From positions 1 through 59,883 of the forward strand of contig NZ_JAFBDI010000011.1 in the NCBI RefSeq assembly GCF_016908145.1: 59,883 nucleotides of DNA. The letters run 5' to 3'. Position numbers and translations under genes: made by a program. Numbering within the stretch: position 1 is the stretch's first letter; each line of letters starts with the position of its first letter. This DNA comes from Marinitoga litoralis (GTDB lineage: Bacteria; Thermotogota; Thermotogae; Petrotogales; Petrotogaceae). A model generated the notes under the pieces. It was given only the letters and a program-made list of their open reading frames with translations, made no database searches and had not been told where the DNA came from. This document shows, one piece after another, positions 1 to 8,215 of this stretch.

Positions 1-70
1 CGAACCCGACCGTTAAGCATATCTGGGCCGATGGTAGTATGGGAGATCCATGCGAGAGTAGGTAGCGCCC
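1..70 (+). rRNA. rrf: 5S ribosomal RNA, 3' part
   Basis: The first 70 bases read as the 3' two thirds of a bacterial 5S rRNA: the CGAACCCG loop region, the GGGCCGATGGTAGT stretch and the closing GCGAGAGTAGGTAGCGCC. The 5' end lies outside the window, so this is a partial gene and presumably the last gene of an rRNA operon coming from the left. It is followed by an intrinsic terminator. The 3' end is placed by the usual 5S ending and could be off by a few bases. Confidence 0.88.
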
Positions 71-84
71 CTCTTTTTATTTTT

Positions 85-112
85 CCCCCTGTCTATCAGG
101 GGGTTTTGTTTT
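85..112 (+). terminator. Terminator of the rRNA operon
   Basis: CCCCCTG (85-91), a 5-nt loop and CAGGGGG (97-103) form a perfect 7-bp stem followed by TTTTGTTTT. It lies 15 bases after the 5S rRNA and should end the rRNA transcript. It also lies just beyond the end of the convergent mfd gene. Confidence 0.85.
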
Positions 113-147
113 ATTATTAATAAAATAATGAGAGGAGATATATCCTC

Positions 148-3048
148 TCATTTAAATAAATTAAATAACGTTTTTTCTGGATCTATAGAATATATAACAA
201 GTTTGTTTTCTTCGGAAAAATGATTAAACCTTTTTGAGTATTTTTTTAGAGATTTAATATCAATGTCTAATTGTTTATTATATTCAATTATTAAACTATT
301 ATCATATATTTCAATTTTTTTAGCTCCCTTATAATAGGCTACAATTCTTAATTTTGTATAATTTAATAAATTTTCTAATTCTTCAGGGATCTTTCCGAAT
401 CTATCTTCAATATCTTTTTTAATAATATCAATATTTTCTACTTTATTTTCATTAGCAATCGTTCTATATATCCTCATTCTTTCAATAGGATTTTCTATAT
501 AGTTTTCTGGTATAATAATAGGTAATTGTATTCCTTTAATATCTAGATCAATTTTTTCTTTTATTTCACTTATTTCAAATTCTTTTGAATAATATTCAGC
601 AATTGTTCTATTTAATATTTCTTTATACATATGAAGACCTACATTATTAATATGTCCTTTTTGATCTACTCCTAATAAATCCCCAAAGCCTCTTATTTCT
701 AAATCTTGCATAGCAAGTTTTAAACCACTTCCTGGACCTGATATACTTTTTATAGCTTCTAATTTTTTCATTGTTTCTGCTTTGGGTTTGGATTTGTATA
801 AAAAGTATGCAAATGCTCTTTTATTACTTCGTCCAACTCTTCCTCTTAATTGATATAATTGAGATATTCCATAACGTTCAGCGTCATCAACTATTAATGT
901 ATTTGCATTTGGTATATCAATGCCATTTTCTACAATTGTTGTTGAAATTAAGACGTCAATCTCTCCATTATAGAATAATTTTATTATTTTAGATAAATAA
1001 CGTTTTGGCATTCTACCATGAACTGCAACGGTATTTACTTCAGGAACAATATTCCTTACTTGATCTTCTATTTCTTCTAAATCATTTATTCTATTATGTA
1101 CATATAATATTTGTCCTCCTCTAGCCTTCTCTCTTAAAATAGCAGTTCTTATTATTTTATCAGAGTATTTATGTACAAAAGTTTCTACAGGAATTCTTCC
1201 AAAAGGAGGAGTAGCTATAACAGACATATCTCTCAACCCAGTTAATGAAAAGTATAATGTTCTTGGAATTGGAGTTGCACTCATTGTAAGAACATTAATA
1301 CCATGAGATAATTCTTTTAGTTTTTCTTTTTGGAAAACACCAAATCTTTGTTCTTCATCAACAACTAATAATCCCAGTTTTTTAAATTTTATATTTTTAT
1401 TTAATAGAGCATGAGTTCCAATTATTACGTCCAATTTTCCGGAATTAATTTTTTCTATAATTATATCTTTCTCTTTTGGAGTTTTAAATCTATCTATTAA
1501 TTCTACAGTAATTCCTATTTCATCAAACCTATCCTTTACATTATCAAAATATTGTTGGGCTAAAATAGTTGTTGGCACTAATATAGCGGCTTGATACCCT
1601 GAACTAACAGTTCTAACAACAGCTCTAAGTGCAACTTCTGTTTTACCAAAGCCTGCATCTCCAGCAATTAATCTGTCCATAGGTTTTGTAGAAGATAAAT
1701 CATTTAACACTTCTTCTATAGCTTTTTCTTGATCAGGAGTTTCAATATATTCAAAAGTTTTCCTAAATTTCTCTTCAATTTCTTCATCACCATTCAAAGA
1801 AATGCCTGAAATATGTTCTCTTAAAGCATATAACTGAATTAATTCTTTTATTTTGCTTTGAATATTTTCTTTAACTTTTTTCTTTCTTTTTTGCCAAGAA
1901 GACGATCCAATTTTATCTAATTTTACTAAATCATAATCACCAACATATTTTGTTATTTTATCTATTCTATCTATGGGTAAAAAAACTTTTGCATTATTTT
2001 CATATTCAATTTTAATTAATTCTTTTTCACCAAAATGAGTTTTAACTTTTTCTAATCCTTTATATATACCTATACCATAATCTTCATGCACCACTAAATC
2101 ATTTATCTCTAAATCTTCCCATTCAAAAACGGGCAAATCTTCTACCTTTTTTTTAGTAATAACTTTTTTTACGAAGAAATTTTGTTTATTTACCTCTATG
2201 GATTTATATTTAATATTTTCAATACTTTTTCCACTATATAATTTATATAATTCTTTGTGAGTAGAAGAAAATATAAACTCTAAATTTTCTCTTTCCCTTT
2301 CTGAATAAGATTTTAAAGTTTCTTCCTCATTAATTACAAAAATATCATAATCGTCAATATAATCTAATATAGTATTTTTTTCATTATATAATATAGCAGG
2401 TAAAGTATCAAAAGAATTTATATCTATATTAAAATCTTTGATGTTATTGTTTTTTAAAAAAGTTTCTAAATTTACATATAAATTATTTTCGTATTTAAAC
2501 ATAAATTCTGACCCAGGAACAAAAACAAACTCATCGATGTTGTTAATACTTTTTTGTGATAATGAATCAAAAAAAGTTATTCTTGTTATTTCATCATCAA
2601 AAAGTTCTATTCTTATAGGATATTCATATATTGGTATATAAATATCTTTAACAAAACCTTTTTGTGAGAATTCAGATGTTTCATATACATTCCAAACCTT
2701 ATTATATCCATATAGAAAAGGATTAATATTAAAATCATTTGATAAAGTGAATTTAAAAACATTATCTTTAAAAATATTTTTTGGAATTGTATATCTAGTT
2801 AATGCATGGAATGTAGTAAAAATAATAGAATTATTATTTTTTATTAAATTGTATAATGTTTTAATTCTGTGGGCTTTTATTTTATTAGATACTTTTATTG
2901 ATTCAAAGGGAAAAACATCATAGTTGGGGAAATATAATATATTTTCATCAATTAAATTTTCTATATTCCAAGATTCTGGAAAAATTACAATTTTATGCTT
3001 TTTCTTAGATTTTTCTATTATGTTTAGAATTTCTTTAATAGCAATCAC
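148..3048 (-). CDS. mfd: Transcription-repair coupling factor Mfd
   Basis: Mfd is an ATP-driven translocase that removes RNA polymerase stalled at DNA lesions and recruits UvrA. Visible in order: a short degenerate UvrB-like N-terminal region, a CarD-like RNA polymerase interaction domain (DLVVHEDYGIGIYKG, near residue 325), helicase motifs AGDAGFGKTE (Walker A), VVDEEQRFGV (DEEQ), MSATPIPRTLY, VENGIDIPNANT and QLRGRVGRS, and a C-terminal D7-like region. At 966 aa it is shorter than the 1150 aa of enterobacterial Mfd; the N-terminal part is reduced, as in other Thermotogae. The only canonical start is the GTG at 3048, but that GTG is itself part of the best Shine-Dalgarno (GAGGTG), six bases before an in-frame ATT at 3039-3037. 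The true start may therefore be ATT, three codons later. The gene starts 7 bases after the upstream operon's terminator. Confidence 0.95.
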   Translation of the reverse strand: MIAIKEILNIIEKSKKKHKIVIFPESWNIENLIDENILYFPNYDVFPFESIKVSNKIKAHRIKTLYNLIKNNNSIIFTTFHALTRYTIPKNIFKDNVFKFTLSNDFNINPFLYGYNKVWNVYETSEFSQKGFVKDIYIPIYEYPIRIELFDDEITRITFFDSLSQKSINNIDEFVFVPGSEFMFKYENNLYVNLETFLKNNNIKDFNIDINSFDTLPAILYNEKNTILDYIDDYDIFVINEEETLKSYSERERENLEFIFSSTHKELYKLYSGKSIENIKYKSIEVNKQNFFVKKVITKKKVEDLPVFEWEDLEINDLVVHEDYGIGIYKGLEKVKTHFGEKELIKIEYENNAKVFLPIDRIDKITKYVGDYDLVKLDKIGSSSWQKRKKKVKENIQSKIKELIQLYALREHISGISLNGDEEIEEKFRKTFEYIETPDQEKAIEEVLNDLSSTKPMDRLIAGDAGFGKTEVALRAVVRTVSSGYQAAILVPTTILAQQYFDNVKDRFDEIGITVELIDRFKTPKEKDIIIEKINSGKLDVIIGTHALLNKNIKFKKLGLLVVDEEQRFGVFQKEKLKELSHGINVLTMSATPIPRTLYFSLTGLRDMSVIATPPFGRIPVETFVHKYSDKIIRTAILREKARGGQILYVHNRINDLEEIEDQVRNIVPEVNTVAVHGRMPKRYLSKIIKLFYNGEIDVLISTTIVENGIDIPNANTLIVDDAERYGISQLYQLRGRVGRSNKRAFAYFLYKSKPKAETMKKLEAIKSISGPGSGLKLAMQDLEIRGFGDLLGVDQKGHINNVGLHMYKEILNRTIAEYYSKEFEISEIKEKIDLDIKGIQLPIIIPENYIENPIERMRIYRTIANENKVENIDIIKKDIEDRFGKIPEELENLLNYTKLRIVAYYKGAKKIEIYDNSLIIEYNKQLDIDIKSLKKYSKRFNHFSEENKLVIYSIDPEKTLFNLFK

Positions 3049-3054
3049 CTCTAC

Positions 3055-3079
3055 AAAAAAAATACGGACATAAGTCCGT
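3055..3079 (-). terminator. Terminator of the motility operon
   Basis: On the minus strand ACGGAC, loop TTAT and GTCCGT (3079-3064) are followed by ATTTTTTTT. The stem takes in the last base of the TAA stop codon of the 99-aa gene. It ends the long che/flagellar transcript immediately before the mfd Shine-Dalgarno. Confidence 0.8.
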
Positions 3080-3378
3080 TATATTCTAATATCTAAAGAA
3101 TGGCCTCTGTAGTCATCAATGACTATTTTTTCCTTTTTCTTTTCTTTATTCTTTTTACGTTGTTCAGATGAATTTCTTTGTTGATTATCATTGATATTAG
3201 AAGTTTCAGCCTTTTCTTTAGTATTATTTACTTGAGTATTGGCTTCTTCATTCCTTTTAATATGTTCTTCCATATTTGTGCTTTTTGATGCAATCAAAGC
3301 ATTATTTAAATTTTGTATATTATTAGAGGTTTCAACATTAGTAATATAAGAAATAGTGAAATTAATAGGATCTGGCAT
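3079..3378 (-). CDS. Conserved-looking 99-aa protein after fliA, function unknown
   Basis: I do not recognise a named family. The protein has a short N-terminal part (MPDPINFTISYITNVE), a long polar middle rich in Asn, Glu and Lys that is probably disordered or helical, and a compact C-terminal tail (VIDDYRGHSLDIRI). The position, last gene after the motility sigma factor, resembles small flagellar-operon proteins with a charged middle and a hydrophobic-acidic tail. The GTG at 3387 lies inside the Shine-Dalgarno (GGCGGTG), so I place the start at the ATG at 3378, one base after the fliA stop. Translation is probably coupled to fliA. Confidence 0.7.
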   Translation of the reverse strand: MPDPINFTISYITNVETSNNIQNLNNALIASKSTNMEEHIKRNEEANTQVNNTKEKAETSNINDNQQRNSSEQRKKNKEKKKEKIVIDDYRGHSLDIRI

Positions 3379-3379
3379 T

Positions 3380-4069
3380 TTAATCACCGCCTAATAATTT
3401 CTTCAATTTTGTAATAATTGAAGAATGAATTTGCGAAATTCTTGATTCAGAAATATCAAGAATTTTACCAATTTCCTTAAAGGTTAATTCTTTTTCATAA
3501 TATAATGAAAGAATTAATTGCTCCCGCTCATTAAGACTTGATATGGCTTTTATAAGTTCATTTTTTAATAATTCTTTATATGCTAAAATTTCAGGATCAT
3601 TTTCATCATTAATAGAAGCAACATTCATTTCATTATTCGATAATAAGTATGAATCTAAACTTAGTATTTGACTTCTATGAAGTTCTGCTTTTAATTTTTT
3701 TACATCATCTATTGAAATTTCTAATTTTTCGGAAATTTCTTCATCACTAATATTATCGTCTAAACCTTGTTCATCTATAATTTCTTCCATTTTTTTAATT
3801 TTATGTCTTAAATCTTTAGGTAACCAATCTATTTTACGTAGATAATCTAGCATGGCACCTTTTATTCTTTTTACAGCAAAAGAGTAAAAGGTGACACCTT
3901 TTGAAGGATCATATTTATCTAAAGATTGCATCAAACCGATTATCCCTTCCTGTATCAAATCGTCTAATTCTACATTTTTAGGAAGAGTTGATAATAAGTT
4001 TAAAGCAATATATTTTATTTTTGGTAAAAAATTTTTTATTATATCATCTTTATTTATATTTTTTCTCAT
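3380..4069 (-). CDS. fliA: RNA polymerase sigma factor FliA (sigma-28)
   Basis: Sigma factor for late flagellar and chemotaxis promoters. The 229 aa match the usual FliA length of 230-255. Region 2 is seen as DLIQEGIIGLMQSLDKYDP and TFYSFAVKRIKGAMLDYLRK with the FliA-type WLPKDLRHK that follows, region 3 near residues 90-130, and region 4 as LNEREQLILSLYYEKELTFK and EIGKILDISESRISQIHSS, the helix-turn-helix that contacts -35. It starts with an ATG that overlaps the stop of the small membrane protein (TAATG) and has only a weak ribosome binding site, so translation is likely coupled. It sits at the end of the operon whose flagellar export genes must work before sigma-28 targets are switched on. 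Confidence 0.95.
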   Translation of the reverse strand: MRKNINKDDIIKNFLPKIKYIALNLLSTLPKNVELDDLIQEGIIGLMQSLDKYDPSKGVTFYSFAVKRIKGAMLDYLRKIDWLPKDLRHKIKKMEEIIDEQGLDDNISDEEISEKLEISIDDVKKLKAELHRSQILSLDSYLLSNNEMNVASINDENDPEILAYKELLKNELIKAISSLNEREQLILSLYYEKELTFKEIGKILDISESRISQIHSSIITKLKKLLGGD

Positions 4070-4242
4070 TATTTATTTATCACTACCTTTATTGTAGTAT
4101 TTAATATTATTACAACAGCTATACTTATTATTGATCTTAATAGAGAAGTAATAAAAAAGTTTTTTGAAATAAATAAATTAATTAATAAAAATATTAAAAA
4201 AAGAGAAAAATATAAAATTATCTCAATATTTGAAAATTTCAA
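4069..4242 (-). CDS. Small two-helix membrane protein between cheD and fliA
   Basis: A 57-aa hydrophobic protein with two predicted membrane segments (around IEIILYFSLFLIFLLINLFI and LLRSIISIAVVIILNTTI) separated by a short loop. No family recognised. The open frame extends to a TTG at 4260 inside cheD, but GGTGGTG lies just before the TTG at 4242, giving MKFSNIEI as the more likely N-terminus; there is no ATG nearby. It overlaps the cheD 3' end and its stop overlaps the fliA ATG. The tight packing in a conserved motility operon argues that it is real, but the evidence is mostly position and hydrophobicity. Confidence 0.6.
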   Translation of the reverse strand: MKFSNIEIILYFSLFLIFLLINLFISKNFFITSLLRSIISIAVVIILNTTIKVVINK

Positions 4243-4693
4243 CTTTTTCACCACCACCAACCTTTTTCACCATAACTTCACCATTTTCTAAATTAAATTC
4301 AATACTTCGTGCTCTATTTCCTCCAGTATCTTCAGCAATAATTTTAATTCCCAATTTATTTAATTGTTCTTTTACAGATATAATATTTTTATAACCTACA
4401 TCCATAGATGAATTTTTAAACATTGCAGCACCGCCAAATATTTTTGCAGAAAAATTTTTACCACCTAACTTTATTATATCATCTAATAACATTTTAATAC
4501 CTAAATCAGCATATTTTGCAGGTTTTGTGACATTAGTATTAGGTGAATTTGGTAACATAATATGAATTAAACCACCTATTTTATTATTTTTATCCCATAT
4601 ACAGACTCCAACGCAAGATCCTAATCCTAAAGTTACTAATATATCAGGACTTTTAGATGCAGCGTATTCTCCTATTCCAATTATTTTTTTCAT
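4223..4693 (-). CDS. cheD: Chemoreceptor glutamine deamidase CheD
   Basis: CheD deamidates glutamines of methyl-accepting receptors and is bound and controlled by CheC. The catalytic set is visible: Thr21, Cys27 in LGLGSCVGVCIWD and His44 in GGLIHIMLP, at the same positions as in the Thermotoga CheD for which the CheC-CheD structure is known. The length of 156 aa is normal. It lies four bases after the cheC stop, matching the physical partnership. The 3' end overlaps the start of the small membrane gene. Confidence 0.95.
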   Translation of the reverse strand: MKKIIGIGEYAASKSPDILVTLGLGSCVGVCIWDKNNKIGGLIHIMLPNSPNTNVTKPAKYADLGIKMLLDDIIKLGGKNFSAKIFGGAAMFKNSSMDVGYKNIISVKEQLNKLGIKIIAEDTGGNRARSIEFNLENGEVMVKKVGGGEKVEIFKY

Positions 4694-4696
4694 TAT

Positions 4697-5317
4697 TTAA
4701 CCCCCATAGAAGACCTTTTTAACAAATTCAAATAATTTATTTTTATTTTCATCATTCATTAAAAATACTATTTTTCCTTTTATTATATTATCCCAATCTT
4801 CAACTTGAATTTCTGTTTCAGTTAAAATAACTTCATCTTCAAATGTAATGCTCATCACTATTGATTCAGCTATTAAAGAAGCAAATGTATCAACAGCAAC
4901 TTGTGGAGGGTTAACTTGTAAATTTATGTTTAAAAACTGAGATATTGCACTTGTATAAGAACCAAACATTATATTTCCTAATTCCCCTATCATTGAAGAA
5001 GACATTTCATCTAAATCCGTTATATTAGTTATTTCATAACCTACTGTTTCTTTTATTAGTCTTTTTACAGAATCTTTTTCAATTAAAAAAACTAGAGAAG
5101 ATGATAAATCTCCATCCATTTTTACATATGAACATGCATATATTTCATCAGGATCTTCCATATTTAAGAAAATATCTGATAATTTAATAATTTCTAAGTT
5201 AGGAATAGATATATCAACTTTTTTATTAAGCATCATCGATAAAGAACTTACAGCATTACCCATGCCAATATTAGTTATTTCTTTAAAAGCAGACATAAAA
5301 AAATCATTATTATTCAT
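4697..5317 (-). CDS. cheC: CheY-P phosphatase CheC
   Basis: CheC removes phosphate from CheY-P and its activity is raised by CheD. Both active-site motifs of the CheC/FliY/CheX family are present: KEITNIGMGNA near residue 13 and MIGELGNIMFG near residue 110, so this is a two-site CheC. The 206 aa fit the family. A TTG at 5326 extends the frame, but GGAGG lies directly before that TTG and nine bases before the ATG at 5317, so the ATG (MNNNDFFMSAF) is chosen. It overlaps the PilZ gene by a few bases. Confidence 0.94.
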   Translation of the reverse strand: MNNNDFFMSAFKEITNIGMGNAVSSLSMMLNKKVDISIPNLEIIKLSDIFLNMEDPDEIYACSYVKMDGDLSSSLVFLIEKDSVKRLIKETVGYEITNITDLDEMSSSMIGELGNIMFGSYTSAISQFLNINLQVNPPQVAVDTFASLIAESIVMSITFEDEVILTETEIQVEDWDNIIKGKIVFLMNDENKNKLFEFVKKVFYGG

Positions 5318-5954
5318 TATTATCAACCTCCATAGAATTTTTACCTTCTAAAATATTTTCTCCACTAATATATTCAATATATTTTCCAAATAATCCGGTT
5401 GGGTCTTTTATTATTTTAATTTCATATATTATTTTACTTAAATTGAAAAATTCTTGTCTTATTTTAAAAATTGAACCTTCAAAAATAATATTAAATTCTT
5501 CTATTTCTAGTTTTATACTTAAACTTTTTTTTATATCACTAATATATTCGTTTAAAGTTATTACCCCTAAAAAATTATCATTTAAATCCCATAATAATCC
5601 ATTATATTTTTCTTCTATTTTTACAGGAATAGAAATATATAATCTTTCTTTACTTCGTTTATTTTTAATTTTAAAATTACTATTTAATTTCATCATCAAT
5701 AATAATTCATTTGTATCAATTGGGGTTATTCCATCAATAATAAAATTTGCTTCATAATATGCACCTTCAAAAATAGATTCTAGAGTAACAACATCTCCAA
5801 TATTAAACGAAAATTTTGGGGAAATTAAAACAATTTCCTTTCCCTTAAAGCTTTTTATTTTTGCTTTTATGACATTATTATTTGAATATATTCTTATAGA
5901 ATTGCCGGGGAAAAATACTAAAAATATTCGTTTAATAAATTTTTTCTTATCCAT
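5310..5954 (-). CDS. YcgR-like PilZ-domain protein
   Basis: A 214-aa protein with an N-terminal YcgR-like beta domain (residues 10-95) and a C-terminal PilZ domain (about 100-205). PilZ proteins bind c-di-GMP and in motile bacteria act as flagellar brakes. The first binding motif is intact (RSKER, an RxxxR). The second, normally (D/N)xSxxG, reads NDNFLG with Asn in place of Ser, so binding may be weakened. There are two ATGs in a row; the second is spaced better from AGGTG. Thermotoga carries a PilZ gene at the same place, between flhG and cheC. The HD-GYP phosphodiesterase at 20195 would be the opposing c-di-GMP enzyme. Confidence 0.85.
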   Translation of the reverse strand: MDKKKFIKRIFLVFFPGNSIRIYSNNNVIKAKIKSFKGKEIVLISPKFSFNIGDVVTLESIFEGAYYEANFIIDGITPIDTNELLLMMKLNSNFKIKNKRSKERLYISIPVKIEEKYNGLLWDLNDNFLGVITLNEYISDIKKSLSIKLEIEEFNIIFEGSIFKIRQEFFNLSKIIYEIKIIKDPTGLFGKYIEYISGENILEGKNSMEVDNNE

Positions 5955-5961
5955 CATTCAC

Positions 5962-6819
5962 CTATTTGTTATAAAATCCGAATAATACTAATAATTTCTT
6001 TAATAAATTATCATTAGACTTATTATTAGTAAATTCAAAATCTTCAATTTTTTCAGCAATTTTCATTAAATTCTGAGAAACAATAGAGGTTGGTTTAAAA
6101 CTAGAAATTGGAGTTTGAGACTTTACACTATCATGAACTAAATGATCGAAATTTATATAGAAAACGTTTCTTATATCTTTATACAAATACTCTTTTATAG
6201 TTTTTCTAAGTACTTTTTCAGCGGTTTCAGCTTCAGTTTTTTTTCTAACCATATTAATTACTAAATCAACATCACCTTCTACTTCCAGTATAGACAAAGC
6301 TTTTACTACTGTATACGCGTTTACTATAGCTGTTGGTTCTGGAGTAGTAACGATTAAAATTGTATCTGCTGCAATATAAAATGGTCTTAAATTTTCATTA
6401 TATCCTGCACTAACATCAATTATAACATAGTCATGTTCTTTAGCAATATTAAAAAATTCTTCAATAGCATTTCTAGTAAAATTTTTTTGGAATGCAATCC
6501 AATCTTTTATATCAACACCAGTACTAAGCAATTTAATACCGTATGGAGTGTTAATAACACATTCTTCAAGAGATAATTTTTTGTCGAAATAATCTTTAAT
6601 GCTAACAGATGGAGATACTCCTAATAATATTGATGCATTAGCAAAACCAGCATCAGTATCAAAAATTAATATTCTTTTATTTAATTTTGCTAAGTTTACT
6701 GCTATATTTACCGATACAATAGATTTTCCCACTCCACCTTTTCCCCCAGTTACTAAAATAATTTTTGTTTTGTTTTTTGAAAAGTTTTTTCTTAAAATTT
6801 CAGCTTGATCTTTTATCAT
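5962..6819 (-). CDS. flhG: MinD-like ATPase FlhG (FleN/YlxH), flagellar number regulator
   Basis: A ParA/MinD-family ATPase that works with FlhF to set number and place of flagella. Visible: the N-terminal activation helix DQAEILRK that stimulates FlhF, deviant Walker A GGKGGVGKS near residue 26, switch region FDTDAGFAN, and Walker B VIIDVSAG near residue 134. Length 285 aa, normal. The ATG overlaps the flhF stop (ATGA) and GGAG lies upstream, so the pair is translationally coupled, as expected for two proteins that act together at the membrane. Confidence 0.94.
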   Translation of the reverse strand: MIKDQAEILRKNFSKNKTKIILVTGGKGGVGKSIVSVNIAVNLAKLNKRILIFDTDAGFANASILLGVSPSVSIKDYFDKKLSLEECVINTPYGIKLLSTGVDIKDWIAFQKNFTRNAIEEFFNIAKEHDYVIIDVSAGYNENLRPFYIAADTILIVTTPEPTAIVNAYTVVKALSILEVEGDVDLVINMVRKKTEAETAEKVLRKTIKEYLYKDIRNVFYINFDHLVHDSVKSQTPISSFKPTSIVSQNLMKIAEKIEDFEFTNNKSNDNLLKKLLVLFGFYNK

Positions 6820-8186
6820 AATGTCAACTCCTCATAAAAGAGGTTAAAAATTTTTTGAGAATTTGGTATTTCGATATCATTTGGTACAACTTGTCCTGTT
6901 GTAATATAGCTTAATGGTAATTTTGAAATATTTACAATAGATGGAATTTGCCCATATGATGAAGTTTCATCTAATTTTGTTATTATTAGATGAGTAGGTT
7001 TACATATTGAAAATTTATTATATACATCTATCATGTCTTTTAATCTCATATTTGCAGGTAAAGTTAGAAAAATGAAATCTGGCTTACTTGCATCAATATA
7101 CATTTTCAATTCTCCAATATGCATATCATCTTTATGACTTCTTCCGGCAGTATCGATTAACAATACATCAAAATTTTTTAGAGATTCAACAGTTGTTTTT
7201 AATTCAGTTGGAGTATAACAAATAGAAGCTGGTATATCCATAATTTCAGCGTATGTTTTTAATTGTTCAGTAGCCGCAATTCTATATAAATCTATAGTTG
7301 CAATAGCTATTTTTTTTGATTTATTTATTGCAGCTAATTTAGCTAAAGTTGTAGTTTTTCCAACACCAGTAGGACCAATTAGCATTACAGTTCCATGTAT
7401 GTTAGGTACATCAATATTAATGTTATTTCTAAATATATCAAATAATATATTTTTAAATGTATTATCAGACTTCCAGTTCTCTTTATTAACATTATGCGGT
7501 AGATTGTTTAAAATATTTTCTATTAAATTATCAGATAAATCTTGTTTTTTAAAAGATTCAATTAATTCAGATATTAAAGGATTTGAACCATTTAAAGCGA
7601 TTCTTTTTGATAATTTTTCTATTAAATCTTTTATTTCCTTTAAATCCTCATTTGTATTTTTATTATTAGAATTTATTTTGTTTAAATTATTATTATGCGA
7701 ATTATTATATAAAACTTTTTTATATTTTATTTCATTGAAATCATTATTATCATAAAATTTTTCTGCATCTTTGTCCATTAATTTTGATATTTCTCTTTGC
7801 TCTTCGATTAATTTTAAAATATCATTTTTTGCAGATAATTCTAATTTGTCTTTTCCAGGAGCATATTGATCAAAAGAATCTGATTTTTTCATTCTTTTTA
7901 TTCTTTCATCTAATTTTTTATTATTTTCTACAATTTCACGTATTTCATTAATTTTTCCTTGAGAATTATTAGAAAAACCAGAAGGTCTTTTAATGTTTTT
8001 TATAACATCTTCTGGCTCTTCATCAAGAACAGCTGTTACTTCAATGTATTTTTTTCCTCCAATACCTAAAAAACCACCCTTACTTATTCTTTTTGTGTCT
8101 AAAATATAAGCATTTTCACCTAATTCATTTCTTATTTTTTCCATAGCTTCAGGTATTGTAGATACAACATATTTTTTTATTTTCAT
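6816..8186 (-). CDS. flhF: SRP-type GTPase FlhF
   Basis: FlhF is a signal-recognition-type GTPase that directs the site of flagellar assembly. A basic N-terminal domain (MKIKKYVVSTIPEAMEKIR), a low-complexity Asn/Lys linker (about 60-190), and a C-terminal NG domain with G1 GPTGVGKTTT, G3 DTAGRSHKD and G4 TKLDE are visible. The GTG at 8195 and ATG at 8192 fall within or next to the Shine-Dalgarno GAGGTG; the ATG at 8186 gives the family-typical N-terminus and 456 aa. It lies between flhA and flhG, the standard order. Confidence 0.95.
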   Translation of the reverse strand: MKIKKYVVSTIPEAMEKIRNELGENAYILDTKRISKGGFLGIGGKKYIEVTAVLDEEPEDVIKNIKRPSGFSNNSQGKINEIREIVENNKKLDERIKRMKKSDSFDQYAPGKDKLELSAKNDILKLIEEQREISKLMDKDAEKFYDNNDFNEIKYKKVLYNNSHNNNLNKINSNNKNTNEDLKEIKDLIEKLSKRIALNGSNPLISELIESFKKQDLSDNLIENILNNLPHNVNKENWKSDNTFKNILFDIFRNNINIDVPNIHGTVMLIGPTGVGKTTTLAKLAAINKSKKIAIATIDLYRIAATEQLKTYAEIMDIPASICYTPTELKTTVESLKNFDVLLIDTAGRSHKDDMHIGELKMYIDASKPDFIFLTLPANMRLKDMIDVYNKFSICKPTHLIITKLDETSSYGQIPSIVNISKLPLSYITTGQVVPNDIEIPNSQKIFNLFYEELTL

Positions 8187-8215
8187 ATCCATCACCTCAA
8201 TTAATCATTTAATGA

